DNA from: Planctomycetota bacterium
GTDB lineage: Bacteria > Planctomycetota > Planctomycetia > Gemmatales > Gemmataceae
DNA length: 52,353 nucleotides
Direction of reading: 5' to 3'
NCBI GenBank assembly: GCA_016191165.1
Contig: JACPPF010000105.1
Location: 1-52,353 of the forward strand
Under the pieces are notes generated by a model. That model searched no databases and was not told the origin of the DNA. It saw nothing but the letters and a program-made list of their open reading frames with translations. Shown one piece after another: positions 16,576-23,902 of this stretch. Every line of letters begins with the position of its first letter. Positions within the stretch are counted from its first letter, which is position 1. The translations under genes were made by a program, and so were the position numbers.

Positions 16576-19287
16576 TCACCATTCCCCCAGGCAACAGCCA
16601 TAATCACCGCCGCCGCTCCCGAGGGCGAGCGCGCGCCGTTCAAACGGCATCTTCAAATATTCCGCGCGATCATGGACAACTCGTCCCGCGATAATCGTGT
16701 AGGTCACGTGCGTGGCATGTTCAAACGGATCGCCGTCGTAGAGCACCAGGTCCGCCGCCTTGCCCGGCTCGATGCTGCCGAACTGATCGTCAATTCCCAA
16801 AATCCTGGCGGCGTCGAGCGTGATGGCGCGCAGGGCTCGCTCGTGGCCCAGTCCGTTCACCATCGCCATGGCGGCCTCGTAGCGCAGCACGCGGGTTTTC
16901 GGAACGTAGCCTTCAAACGCCGTGCAGATCGCGGTTGGGATTTTTTGGTCCACCAGGAACATCGCGTTGCCCAGGTGGGCGTTGAACGTCTCCGGCGACG
17001 ATGGCCTTTGCATCGTCGGGTGAACGATGACCGGAACCTGGGCGGCCCGCAGCGCGTCGGCGATCAGGTAGCCCTCGGTCGCCAGCGTCACCATGGTTTG
17101 CAGCTTGTATTCCTTCGCGATGCGCAGACCCGTCATCAAGTCGTCGGCGCGATGGCCGCTGAAGATGATCGGCATTTTCTTTCGCAGCACCAATTCCAGC
17201 GCCTCGTGCTTGAGGTTCGGCGCCGGCGGTTCCTTCGCGGTTTCCTTCTTGCGTGCATACCCTTGCGCGGCATTGAGAGCGTTGCGAATGAGATTGGCCG
17301 TGCCCATGCGCGTGTTGGGCAATTTCCCGGGGTACGAAGATTTCGGTACCTCGCCCAGATTCACCAGCAAACCGGCGGGGAAGCGGATCTTCATCTGCTC
17401 GGCGGTTCGGCCCTGCGTGCGGAAGATGCCGGTCTGCCCGGCGATGACGTTGCCCCGCCCCGGCATCGCATGGATGACCGTCACGCCCTGCTCGCGAATG
17501 AACTGCAAGAGCGGCTCCCGCGGATTGAAGCTATCCATCACCCGCAAGTCAGCCTGATTCGGATCGCTCATCTCGTCCTGATCCTGATCCCCCTTCTTGA
17601 AATTGAGCGCACCGGAAAGCCCGACCACGGAATGCGCGTCGATCAATCCGGGGGTCACTGCCGCGGCGTATACAACCGGAAAGCCCTTCGGCACCGCGAC
17701 GGCCTTGCGTGTGCCGACTTTCGTGATCTTGCCGTTTTCGACCAGGACCACGCCATGATCGATAACCGCGCCGGAGATCGTGTAAACGCGCCCGGCGATC
17801 ACGGCCAGTTTCTTCGGGACCTCGTTGTAGCTCGGCCCGCGGATCGTTATCGCCGGCACGGGAAGCAGCAACGATTTCAATGGAATGACCTTCTTCGGCA
17901 ACAGGTTCTTGTTCCTGGCAAGCGCGAACCCGCCGGCCTGATAGGTCCAATCCTCGTGAACGTCGCGGTCGAACATCTTCTCGCCTTCGATGTACGTCTG
18001 GAGCACCTGCGTGTAGACGCTGAACGGGCGACCCGAGAGGACGACGAAATCAGCGTCCTTGCCCTTTTGCAATGAGCCGATGCGATCGTCGAGGTGCATC
18101 ATCTGCGCGCCGTGGAGCGTGAGGGCCTTGAGGGCGTCGTCTTCGGAAAGGCCGCCGCGCACGGCGATCGCGCCGGTGCGCAGGAAGAAGCGCGACTCGG
18201 TGACGAAGTCATCCGTGTTGATGGCGACCTTGACGCCGGCTTTGGTCAGGATCGCCGCGTTTTCCTCGAGCAGGCCCATGACCTCGGGCTTGCCGCCGGG
18301 GCTATCGACCAGCGTGAGCGACACGCTGATGCCGCGCTTGGCGAGCTCCTGCGCGACGAGGTAGCCCTCGGTGCAATGCTGGAGGACGAGCTCGAAGCCG
18401 AATTCCTCGGACAGGCGCACGGCAGTCATGATGTCGTCCGAGCGATGGCAGTGGAAGTGAACGGTGCGCTTGCGTTCGAGCACCTCGACGAGCGGATCGA
18501 GATTGATGTCGCGTTCAGGCGGCGTGACCTTTTCGCCGGCGGCCTTGGCTTTGTTGTAACGATCCCATTGCTGCTTGTAGGTTTTGGCCTTGGTGAGCAT
18601 TTCGCGCTGGAGGGCGGCGATTTTCATGCGCGTGTGCGGCGCCTGGCCTTTTTTGCCATAGACGCCTTTGGGGTTTTCGCCATTGGCGAACTTGATGCCG
18701 CCGAGGACCCGGTTGGCCATGATGCGCATGGCTTCGACAACGGTTCCCTTGAGTCGCACGTAGAGGGTCTGCCCGCCGATGGCGTTGCCTGAGCCTGGCA
18801 TGATGTTGGCGGTGGTGACGCCGCCGGCGAGGGCCATGCGGATGCCGGGGTCGTTGGGATTGATGGCGTCGATGGCGCGGAGGCCGGGCTGAACGGGTCC
18901 GGTCATCTCGTTGCCGTCGGCGCTGGCTGAGCCGGCGGGTCGCCCGAAAATGCCGATGTGCGAGTGCGTATCGACGAGCCCCGGGATGATGACCTTGCCG
19001 GTCAGATCGTGGACCGTTGCGCCGGCGGGGATTTTCACGTCATCCTCTTTACCGACGTCGAGGATCTTGCCCTTGAGAACGATCAGGACGCCGCGCTCGA
19101 TGACCGGGCCGGACGCCGTGTGAATGCGAGCGCCCTTGTAAACGATCGGAGCGTCAGCCGCCTGCTTTTGCGCTGCCTCGACGAAGGCGTCGGCGACGAA
19201 CCAGGTCAGGCCGGCCAGCGCGCCGGCGACGAACATGAAAATGAACCAGGCGGTCGGCGATAATTTCGACAAGCGTAAACGAGGCAT
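16576..19287 (-). CDS. tandem amidohydrolase, imidazolonepropionase-like, second domain degenerate
   Basis: A 903-residue protein with an N-terminal membrane anchor or uncleaved signal (about 12-33) and two amidohydrolase domains. Domain 1 (about 47-455) keeps the metal-binding motif DTHSHIG (His108, His110), then VHFHCHRSDD, LQHCTEGY and INTDDF. It is a plausible active hydrolase. Domain 2 (about 495-890) is clearly homologous (PGLIDAHSVVG, FSGHRADDLMTGLRI, LATEGYLIAD, CTAFEGY) but HxH has become HxV, QHC has become TLA and the NTDD site is lost. Domain 2 is therefore probably structural or regulatory. The substrate is unknown; the family hydrolyses cyclic amides, dipeptides and related compounds. 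A GGAG ribosome site precedes the start. Confidence 0.87.
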   Translation of the reverse strand: MPRLRLSKLSPTAWFIFMFVAGALAGLTWFVADAFVEAAQKQAADAPIVYKGARIHTASGPVIERGVLIVLKGKILDVGKEDDVKIPAGATVHDLTGKVIIPGLVDTHSHIGIFGRPAGSASADGNEMTGPVQPGLRAIDAINPNDPGIRMALAGGVTTANIMPGSGNAIGGQTLYVRLKGTVVEAMRIMANRVLGGIKFANGENPKGVYGKKGQAPHTRMKIAALQREMLTKAKTYKQQWDRYNKAKAAGEKVTPPERDINLDPLVEVLERKRTVHFHCHRSDDIMTAVRLSEEFGFELVLQHCTEGYLVAQELAKRGISVSLTLVDSPGGKPEVMGLLEENAAILTKAGVKVAINTDDFVTESRFFLRTGAIAVRGGLSEDDALKALTLHGAQMMHLDDRIGSLQKGKDADFVVLSGRPFSVYTQVLQTYIEGEKMFDRDVHEDWTYQAGGFALARNKNLLPKKVIPLKSLLLPVPAITIRGPSYNEVPKKLAVIAGRVYTISGAVIDHGVVLVENGKITKVGTRKAVAVPKGFPVVYAAAVTPGLIDAHSVVGLSGALNFKKGDQDQDEMSDPNQADLRVMDSFNPREPLLQFIREQGVTVIHAMPGRGNVIAGQTGIFRTQGRTAEQMKIRFPAGLLVNLGEVPKSSYPGKLPNTRMGTANLIRNALNAAQGYARKKETAKEPPAPNLKHEALELVLRKKMPIIFSGHRADDLMTGLRIAKEYKLQTMVTLATEGYLIADALRAAQVPVIVHPTMQRPSSPETFNAHLGNAMFLVDQKIPTAICTAFEGYVPKTRVLRYEAAMAMVNGLGHERALRAITLDAARILGIDDQFGSIEPGKAADLVLYDGDPFEHATHVTYTIIAGRVVHDRAEYLKMPFERRALALGSGGGDYGCCLGEW

Positions 19288-19562
19288 GGCAGGGTCTCCG
19301 GGAATCGCATTTCAATGAGTGACTATTGTAGCGATGTTGTTTGCACGAAGCGAAAATGCATAGTACACTTTTCAGGACTTGTAGAAACGGAACCGGCAGA
19401 GGCCAAGCATTGCCAGGGAATTGGACCCCGTCATGCTTCCAGGCTGCTCCCGTCAGCTTCTACCCTCAGACGCCCCGTATGATTTTACGTCGCTGCGCGC
19501 GACGCCGATCGCGATGCGCGCCGCGCATTTTCCTGGTCCTTTTTTAATTCTGGAGGAATGAC

Positions 19563-20660
19563 GTGTTCTCAACTCTTTCTTGGAAATCCTGGTTCGCCCG
19601 ATTCAGGAACGCTTCGTCGCGGACAGCTGGCGGCAAGGCGTTCGCCCGCCCGCGGCTGGAACAACTTGAAGATCGCGTGACGCCTTCGACGCTCGATCTG
19701 ACGTCGCACGGGGCCATCGGATCCATCAACGGCGCCATCTTTCGGCAGTTCGACGCGCAGCCGACCGGCACTGGCGTCATCGACTCCTTCTTGCGAATTC
19801 AGTCGAACAAGAGCATGGTGCAACAAGGATTCAACTCCGACCATCGCGGTGTGCAATTCAATGAAAACACCAGCCCGCAATTCACGCGGTCCCTGTTGTT
19901 GGACGACGTGCCCGTCGTGAATGTCGGCGGCGTGAATTACCGCGAGTTCTTGCTCGATATCAACCAAAAAGCATCCCAGCCGCTCCTGTCGCTGGACGAA
20001 TTGCGAATCTACCTCGGCGGCGCGGGTAATCTTTCGGGGTACGTCGCATCCACGCAGCAGCTCGCCGGTTTGAACGCGGTCTACGATCTCGATGCCAACG
20101 GCGACAACTGGATCAAACTCGACGCTCGCCTGAACCAGGGGAGCGGCAAGGGCGACATGCTGGCGTACATCCCTGACAGCCTGTTCACGGGCGGGTCTTA
20201 TGTTTACCTCTACTCCAAGTTTGGGGTGAACCACACGCCCAACGCGGGGTTTGAGGAATGGGCCGCCGGCTCCACGACTTTGACCGACGCCACCGGAAGC
20301 ATTTCGGGCCACGTTTTCAACGAGACGACGCTTGCCCCCATTCCCGGCGAACTGATCTACATCGACGCCAACCAGAACGGCGCGCTCGACAACAACGAAG
20401 TGTTCACCTTTACCGACGCCGACGGTTATTACCAGTTCGGTTTCCTGGCGACCGGCCTTGGGAGCTACTCGACCTACCAGGTGCGCATTGAATTGATCGT
20501 ACCAAACTCGAACGGCGACGTCGGCACCCTGAGCAAGGAAACCGTCGGCGGCGAGGAGGTCGCCTATCCGTACGACGTGGTCCTGCAAACCAGCGGCCAG
20601 GCCGTGACGGACGTGGATTTCTACGTCTTCTTCGGCGAACCCGAGCCGCCGAACAGCTGA
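19563..20660 (+). CDS. surface/exported protein with LE-x-LE-x-R N-terminal motif and SdrD/Cna-B-like domain
   Basis: A 365-residue protein starting at GTG 19563, chosen because a perfect GGAGG lies 6 bases upstream and a nearby ATG at 19558 is in another frame. Residues 30-43 (PRLEQLEDRVTPST) match the short sorting motif found at the N-terminus of many large planctomycete exported proteins; there is no classical hydrophobic signal. Residues about 45-220 are beta-rich and unassigned. Residues about 240-355 look like an SdrD B/carboxypeptidase-regulatory-like domain with a calcium-loop-like DANQNGALDNNEVFTFTDADGYY. A cell-surface role is inferred. Confidence 0.75.
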   Translation: MFSTLSWKSWFARFRNASSRTAGGKAFARPRLEQLEDRVTPSTLDLTSHGAIGSINGAIFRQFDAQPTGTGVIDSFLRIQSNKSMVQQGFNSDHRGVQFNENTSPQFTRSLLLDDVPVVNVGGVNYREFLLDINQKASQPLLSLDELRIYLGGAGNLSGYVASTQQLAGLNAVYDLDANGDNWIKLDARLNQGSGKGDMLAYIPDSLFTGGSYVYLYSKFGVNHTPNAGFEEWAAGSTTLTDATGSISGHVFNETTLAPIPGELIYIDANQNGALDNNEVFTFTDADGYYQFGFLATGLGSYSTYQVRIELIVPNSNGDVGTLSKETVGGEEVAYPYDVVLQTSGQAVTDVDFYVFFGEPEPPNS

Positions 20661-20802
20661 GCAATCTGGCGACGAACAGGCAAAGACGTTCGTCCCTGGT
20701 TTTTCACGCAGGCCCCGTAGCACTCTCGGCTTGCCTTCACGACCTTGAACGTGTTGGCGAATCGTCGGTGTTGCGGGGATTGCCTTTTGCTACGCGTCGG
20801 CG

Positions 20803-20823
20803 CGCGATAGGATGCCTATCGCG
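20803..20823. promoter_or_regulatory. perfect palindrome upstream of mmuM, possible operator
   Basis: CGCGATAGG-ATG-CCTATCGCG is a 9-bp perfect inverted repeat with a 3-base centre, 42 bases before the mmuM start. It includes a TAGGAT hexamer identical to the -10 element of the next operon, with a TTGCTA 15 bases upstream. A repressor operator over the promoter is one explanation; a small REP-type hairpin is another. Confidence 0.4.
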
Positions 20824-20865
20824 TAGGAGAGCGAAAGAACCGCCCCTTGAGTTGACGCTGGTTTG

Positions 20866-21930
20866 ATGAATCCCCTCATTCCCTTCCTTCAAGCCTCCGG
20901 GGTCGTGATCCTCGATGGCGGCCTCGCCACCGAGTTGGAGCGGCGCGGCGCCGATCTGCGCGACCCGCTCTGGTCGGCGAAACTCCTTCTCGAAAATCCC
21001 GATCTGATTCGACAAGTCCATCACGATTACCTCGCCGCCGGCGCCGAGGTGATCACCAGCGCGAGCTATCAAGCGACGATTCCCGGTTTGAACCAGCGCG
21101 GGCTGAATCACGCGCAGGCGGCGGATGTTCTACGGCTCAGCGTGCAGCTGGCGCAACAGGCGCGCGATGACTTCTTGCTCCGCTCAACCCCTGGGAGAGG
21201 GGCCGAGGGTGAGGGTGGGACGCGGCCGGATTCCGACTCCCATCTCCAGCCAGAGGTTGACGAGGTATCGGTTTCGGACACACCGCACCCTCACCCCCAA
21301 CCCCTCTCCCAGAGGGAGAGGGGAGCACGGCGCCCGGCGCTCGTCGCGGCGTCGATCGGGTGCTATGGCGCCTTCCTTCACGACGGCTCGGAATATCGCG
21401 GCGACTATGGCCTGTCGCTGCAACAACTCATCGACTGGCATCGCCCTCGCCTGGAAATCCTGGCCGCCAGCGGCGCTGACTTGCTCGCCTGCGAAACGAT
21501 TCCCTGTCTTCGTGAGGCCGAAGCGCTCGTCAAACTCCTGGCCGATTATCCATCCACACCCGCCTGGTTGAGTTTCAGCTGTCAAGACGAAGCGCGACTT
21601 TGTCATGGTGACCAATTTTCCGAGGCGGTGCAACTCGCCAATGACTCCGCCAACATCATCGCGGTTGGCGTGAATTGCACGGCGCCGCGTTTTATCGAGG
21701 GTCTCCTTGAATCGACCGCCGACGTTGCGAAGAAGCCGCTCCTTGTCTATCCAAACAGCGGGGAAACGTGGGATGCTTCACGGCAGTGCTGGCAGGGCAC
21801 GACCGGCGCGGTCGATTGGAGCGATGCGGTGAAACGTTGGCATCGCGCCGGCGCCCGGTTGCTCGGGGGATGTTGCCGCACGACGCCCGCTACGATTCGT
21901 ACCCTGGCGAACGTGCTGCGCCCCACGTGA
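20866..21930 (+). CDS. mmuM: homocysteine S-methyltransferase, with an in-frame repeat insertion
   Basis: A 354-residue cytoplasmic enzyme that transfers a methyl group from S-methylmethionine (or a related donor) to homocysteine to make methionine. The N-terminus [19 protein letters not shown] is typical, and the zinc cysteines are in VGVNCTAP and LGGCCRTTP. MmuM enzymes are usually near 310 residues. Here residues about 108-153 are a low-complexity stretch ([11 protein letters not shown] ... [13 protein letters not shown]) encoded entirely by the repeat element at 21188-21323, which falls between two helices and leaves both halves intact and in frame. Activity may be kept if the insert forms an external loop. 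The start is ATG 20866; a TTG lies one codon upstream. Confidence 0.88.
   Translation: MNPLIPFLQASGVVILDGGLATELERRGADLRDPLWSAKLLLENPDLIRQVHHDYLAAGAEVITSASYQATIPGLNQRGLNHAQAADVLRLSVQLAQQARDDFLLRSTPGRGAEGEGGTRPDSDSHLQPEVDEVSVSDTPHPHPQPLSQRERGARRPALVAASIGCYGAFLHDGSEYRGDYGLSLQQLIDWHRPRLEILAASGADLLACETIPCLREAEALVKLLADYPSTPAWLSFSCQDEARLCHGDQFSEAVQLANDSANIIAVGVNCTAPRFIEGLLESTADVAKKPLLVYPNSGETWDASRQCWQGTTGAVDWSDAVKRWHRAGARLLGGCCRTTPATIRTLANVLRPT
21188..21323. mobile_element. MITE-like inverted-repeat element inside mmuM
   Basis: Terminal arms CTGGGAGAGGGG-CC-GAGGGTGAGGGTG and the complementary CACCCTCACCCCC-AA-CCCCTCTCCCAG enclose about 70 bp of unrelated sequence. The right arm carries an extra CTCCC/GGGAG hairpin. 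An element of the same design and similar arms lies between genes at 49335-49460. It adds about 46 codons without a stop. Confidence 0.8.
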
Positions 21931-21956
21931 TCGCGAAAAACGTCTCGCCACCGACT

Positions 21957-21985
21957 TTGACAAGAACCCGCCCCTTCGGTAGGAT
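21957..21985 (+). promoter_or_regulatory. strong sigma-70-like promoter of the JAB-E2-E1 operon
   Basis: A perfect TTGACA at 21957-21962 and TAGGAT at 21980-21985 with the ideal 17-base spacer. The start site would be near 21992, giving a leader of about 20 bases that contains the AAAGGA ribosome site of the JAB gene at 22013. This suggests constitutive transcription and an operon separate from mmuM. Confidence 0.65.
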
Positions 21986-22012
21986 GCGGAGACGGAAGAG
22001 AAAGGATGCCTT

Positions 22013-22945
22013 ATGATCGCCTGGCTGTGCCGATTGTTGTTCTGGTGGAAACGCCCCGCCGCGCTGGCGCCCCAGCCGGTCGCTTCACTGACGCGACTGG
22101 AGCGAATCATTCTGACCGACGGCGTTGCCCGCACGTTGTTCGAGGATTACGCCGAGCATCGCCGCTCGGCACGCGGGCACGAGGAGATCGGCTGGGTGCT
22201 TCTGGGCCTGCGGCAAGGCGATGAGGCCATCGCGCTGGCTGCTCTTCCCGCCGGCACAAGCCGCGACGCGGGCGCCGCCCATGTTCAATTCGACGCCGAG
22301 GCGCAAGGGCTGGCGAGCCGGATCGTGCGGCAACGGGACAAGCGTTTGCAGATTCTGGGCGTGGTGCATACTCACCCGGGCGATTTGCGCGAGCCAAGCG
22401 ATGGCGATTTGCACGGCGATAGCCGATGGGTCGGCGCCCTACGCGGCGGCGAGGGCGTTTTCGCGATCGGCACGGCGGACGCTCATTCGAATGAAGCCGC
22501 TGGCGCCCACGTGCAGCGTTTGGGCGACCTCTGTTTTTGCTGGTACGCGCTTGGGGTGGGCGAGCGCCGCTATCGCACCTTGCCCGTGCAGGTGACGCTT
22601 GGGCCCGACCTCGCCCAGCGCATTCGCACAGTCTGGGCCGTGATCGAGTCGAACACCAAAGCCCTGGAATACCTGTGCCGACTGTTCGCCAAGGTCGAGT
22701 TCGACATTCTCAACGATGACCCGGACAATCTCCTGGCCGTCAAAATTTCGCTCGCCGAGTCCGGTCAGCAAATTCGCCTCTTGCTAAGCACGGCGGAGGC
22801 GCGGTATTATTGGGAGAGGGATGGCGAGGTAATCGCCATCGACCCACGCGAGGAAGATTTGGTCCGCGCCGTTTTCTTGATTCTCGCGGAACTCGCCAAG
22901 GAAGACGCCCAGATAACTGAGACGCCCACGTTTGTCGAATCGTAA
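22013..22945 (+). CDS. JAMM/JAB-family metalloprotease (deubiquitinase-like)
   Basis: A 310-residue protein with the full JAMM zinc-protease signature: a glutamate in GHEEIGWVLLG (Glu57/58), then HTHP (His119, His121), seven residues, Ser129, two residues and Asp132. This E...HxH(x7)S(x2)D set is what active JAB isopeptidases need. Residues 1-20 are hydrophobic/aromatic and could touch the membrane. A C-terminal region (about 195-300) with an LLLSTAEARYYWERDG stretch is extra to the core and unassigned. It is followed closely by a small gene, an E2-like gene and an E1-like gene, so the likely job is to process or remove a conjugated modifier or substrate of that system. Confidence 0.88.
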   Translation: MIAWLCRLLFWWKRPAALAPQPVASLTRLERIILTDGVARTLFEDYAEHRRSARGHEEIGWVLLGLRQGDEAIALAALPAGTSRDAGAAHVQFDAEAQGLASRIVRQRDKRLQILGVVHTHPGDLREPSDGDLHGDSRWVGALRGGEGVFAIGTADAHSNEAAGAHVQRLGDLCFCWYALGVGERRYRTLPVQVTLGPDLAQRIRTVWAVIESNTKALEYLCRLFAKVEFDILNDDPDNLLAVKISLAESGQQIRLLLSTAEARYYWERDGEVIAIDPREEDLVRAVFLILAELAKEDAQITETPTFVES

Positions 22946-22970
22946 TCACCAGATCGAAGGGAGAAGACAG

Positions 22971-23153
22971 ATGGACTTTCGACCCCTGCAAACCGAAGAA
23001 CGCAAAAAGCTGATCGACGCCTTGCGCGGCAACGCCGAGGACAACCTCGCCATCCTGATGGATCGCCGCGACACGTCATTTTTGGGCGCCAGCGAAGAGG
23101 TGAGCGACGAGGAAGTTATCTCCGCGATCCAGTCGGTGCCGTGTCATTATTGA
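22971..23153 (+). CDS. 60-residue orphan protein of the JAB-E2-E1 operon
   Basis: A 60-residue acidic protein (starts MDFRPLQTEERKKLID, ends SAIQSVPCHY) with a GAAGGGAGAAG ribosome site, 25 bases after the JAB gene. I do not recognise it. Predicted by eye: two amphipathic helices (about 8-32 and 43-55) joined by a loop, with one cysteine at 58. It lacks a Gly-Gly end and does not look like a beta-grasp ubiquitin fold. Its position between the protease and the E2 makes it the best candidate for the modifier, the substrate or a precursor peptide of the operon. A role as a small partner of the E2 or E1 is the alternative. Confidence 0.75.
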   Translation: MDFRPLQTEERKKLIDALRGNAEDNLAILMDRRDTSFLGASEEVSDEEVISAIQSVPCHY

Positions 23154-23165
23154 GTATTTCTCCAT

Positions 23166-23180
23166 TCTCCCCTGGGGAGA
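23166..23180. repeat. small palindrome upstream of the E2 gene
   Basis: TCTCCCC-T-GGGGAGA lies directly upstream of the GAGGAAG ribosome site for the E2-like gene. It resembles half of the GGGAGAGG-type element seen in mmuM and at 49335. A hairpin here could affect translation of the E2 relative to the genes before it. Confidence 0.55.
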
Positions 23181-23193
23181 GGCGAGGAAGCGT

Positions 23194-23619
23194 ATGCCCC
23201 TTCTCGACACCGAAGCCGGCAAACGGCGGTTGCTCACCGTCGAGATCCCGGTTCTGGAACGCTACAACCAGGATCGCGCGGACGATTTCAAGATCAAGGT
23301 CGTCAAGCACGCCGGAACGCTGCTTTTGCGCTATCGCCTCAAGCCAATGCACAACGTGTACGAACTCGAAACGCGCCTGCCGGCGGACTACCCGACGATC
23401 CCGCCGGAAACGCGCGTGATCACGTTGCTGGATTTCTGCCCCCACTTGCTCGATGGCCAGGTCCTTTGCATGTGGAAGCAAGGGAGCACGCGTGAAACGA
23501 GCCGATGGGACCCCGCGAAGTTCACCTGCGTGTTCGCTGTGCAGGCCGCCTGGCGCTGGCTGGCGTGTTACGAGGTGTGGCGCGACACGGGCGATTGGCC
23601 GCTGCCCGACGCCAAATGA
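23194..23619 (+). CDS. E2-like ubiquitin-conjugating (UBC-fold) protein
   Basis: A 141-residue protein with the hallmarks of bacterial E2-like proteins: a beta-meander ending in YELETRLPADYPTIPPETR, a His in CPHLLDGQ (His84), the candidate catalytic cysteine in GQVLCMW (Cys92), a downstream Trp (SRWDPA) and a helical C-terminus AAWRWLACYEVWRDTGDWP. The LPxxYPxxPP proline stretch followed by H...G..LC is the E2 arrangement. It would accept an activated protein from the E1 as a thioester and pass it on. Predicted cytoplasmic. It begins 40 bases after the 60-residue gene, and 284 bases of repeats separate it from the E1 gene. Confidence 0.85.
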   Translation: MPLLDTEAGKRRLLTVEIPVLERYNQDRADDFKIKVVKHAGTLLLRYRLKPMHNVYELETRLPADYPTIPPETRVITLLDFCPHLLDGQVLCMWKQGSTRETSRWDPAKFTCVFAVQAAWRWLACYEVWRDTGDWPLPDAK

Positions 23620-23660
23620 TTTTTGGCCACATTACCGCGCGTCGATGAGTCTTTGACCAA

Positions 23661-23720
23661 CCCACAAGCGCAAGCTGGGGGGCTTTAGGGGCGGGCCAAA
23701 CCCCCACGCTTGCGCGTGGG
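23661..23720. repeat. REP-like palindrome in the E2-E1 gap
   Basis: CCCACAAGCGCAAGCTGGGGG and CCCCCACGCTTGCGCGTGGG are near-complementary arms around a G-rich loop of about 20 bases. It could act as a partial terminator inside the operon. Confidence 0.65.
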
Positions 23721-23754
23721 CCTGGCGTTCCTCCGCTTGACGAATGGTATTGCG

Positions 23755-23850
23755 TTTGGAGTGCCAGGAACAATGAATGTAGGTCAGGCTTTCCAGCCTG
23801 ACGGTCAGGCTTTCCAGCCTGACCTACTTCATTTCTTTGGACCGTCTTGG
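23755..23850. mobile_element. MITE-like palindromic element, copy 2
   Basis: The core GTAGGTCAGGCTTTCCAGCC...CAGCCTGACCTAC (23779-23827) and the flanks GGAGTGCC-AACAATGAA and TTCATTTCTTTGGAC match the element at 6884-6977. It lies in the gap between the E2 and E1 genes. Confidence 0.75.
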
Positions 23851-23902
23851 CAACGCGGCTTGCTCCGCGCGGGCCAAGGCCTGCGGCTAAAATAAAGGGG
23901 AA

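Noticed and set aside
19341-19547. Short reading frame before the GTG-started surface protein
   Set aside because: Arg/Cys-rich, no ribosome site; the region is best seen as untranslated leader.
20803-20823. SAM or cobalamin riboswitch before mmuM
   Set aside because: The leader is too short and contains only one small palindrome; no conserved riboswitch core was seen.
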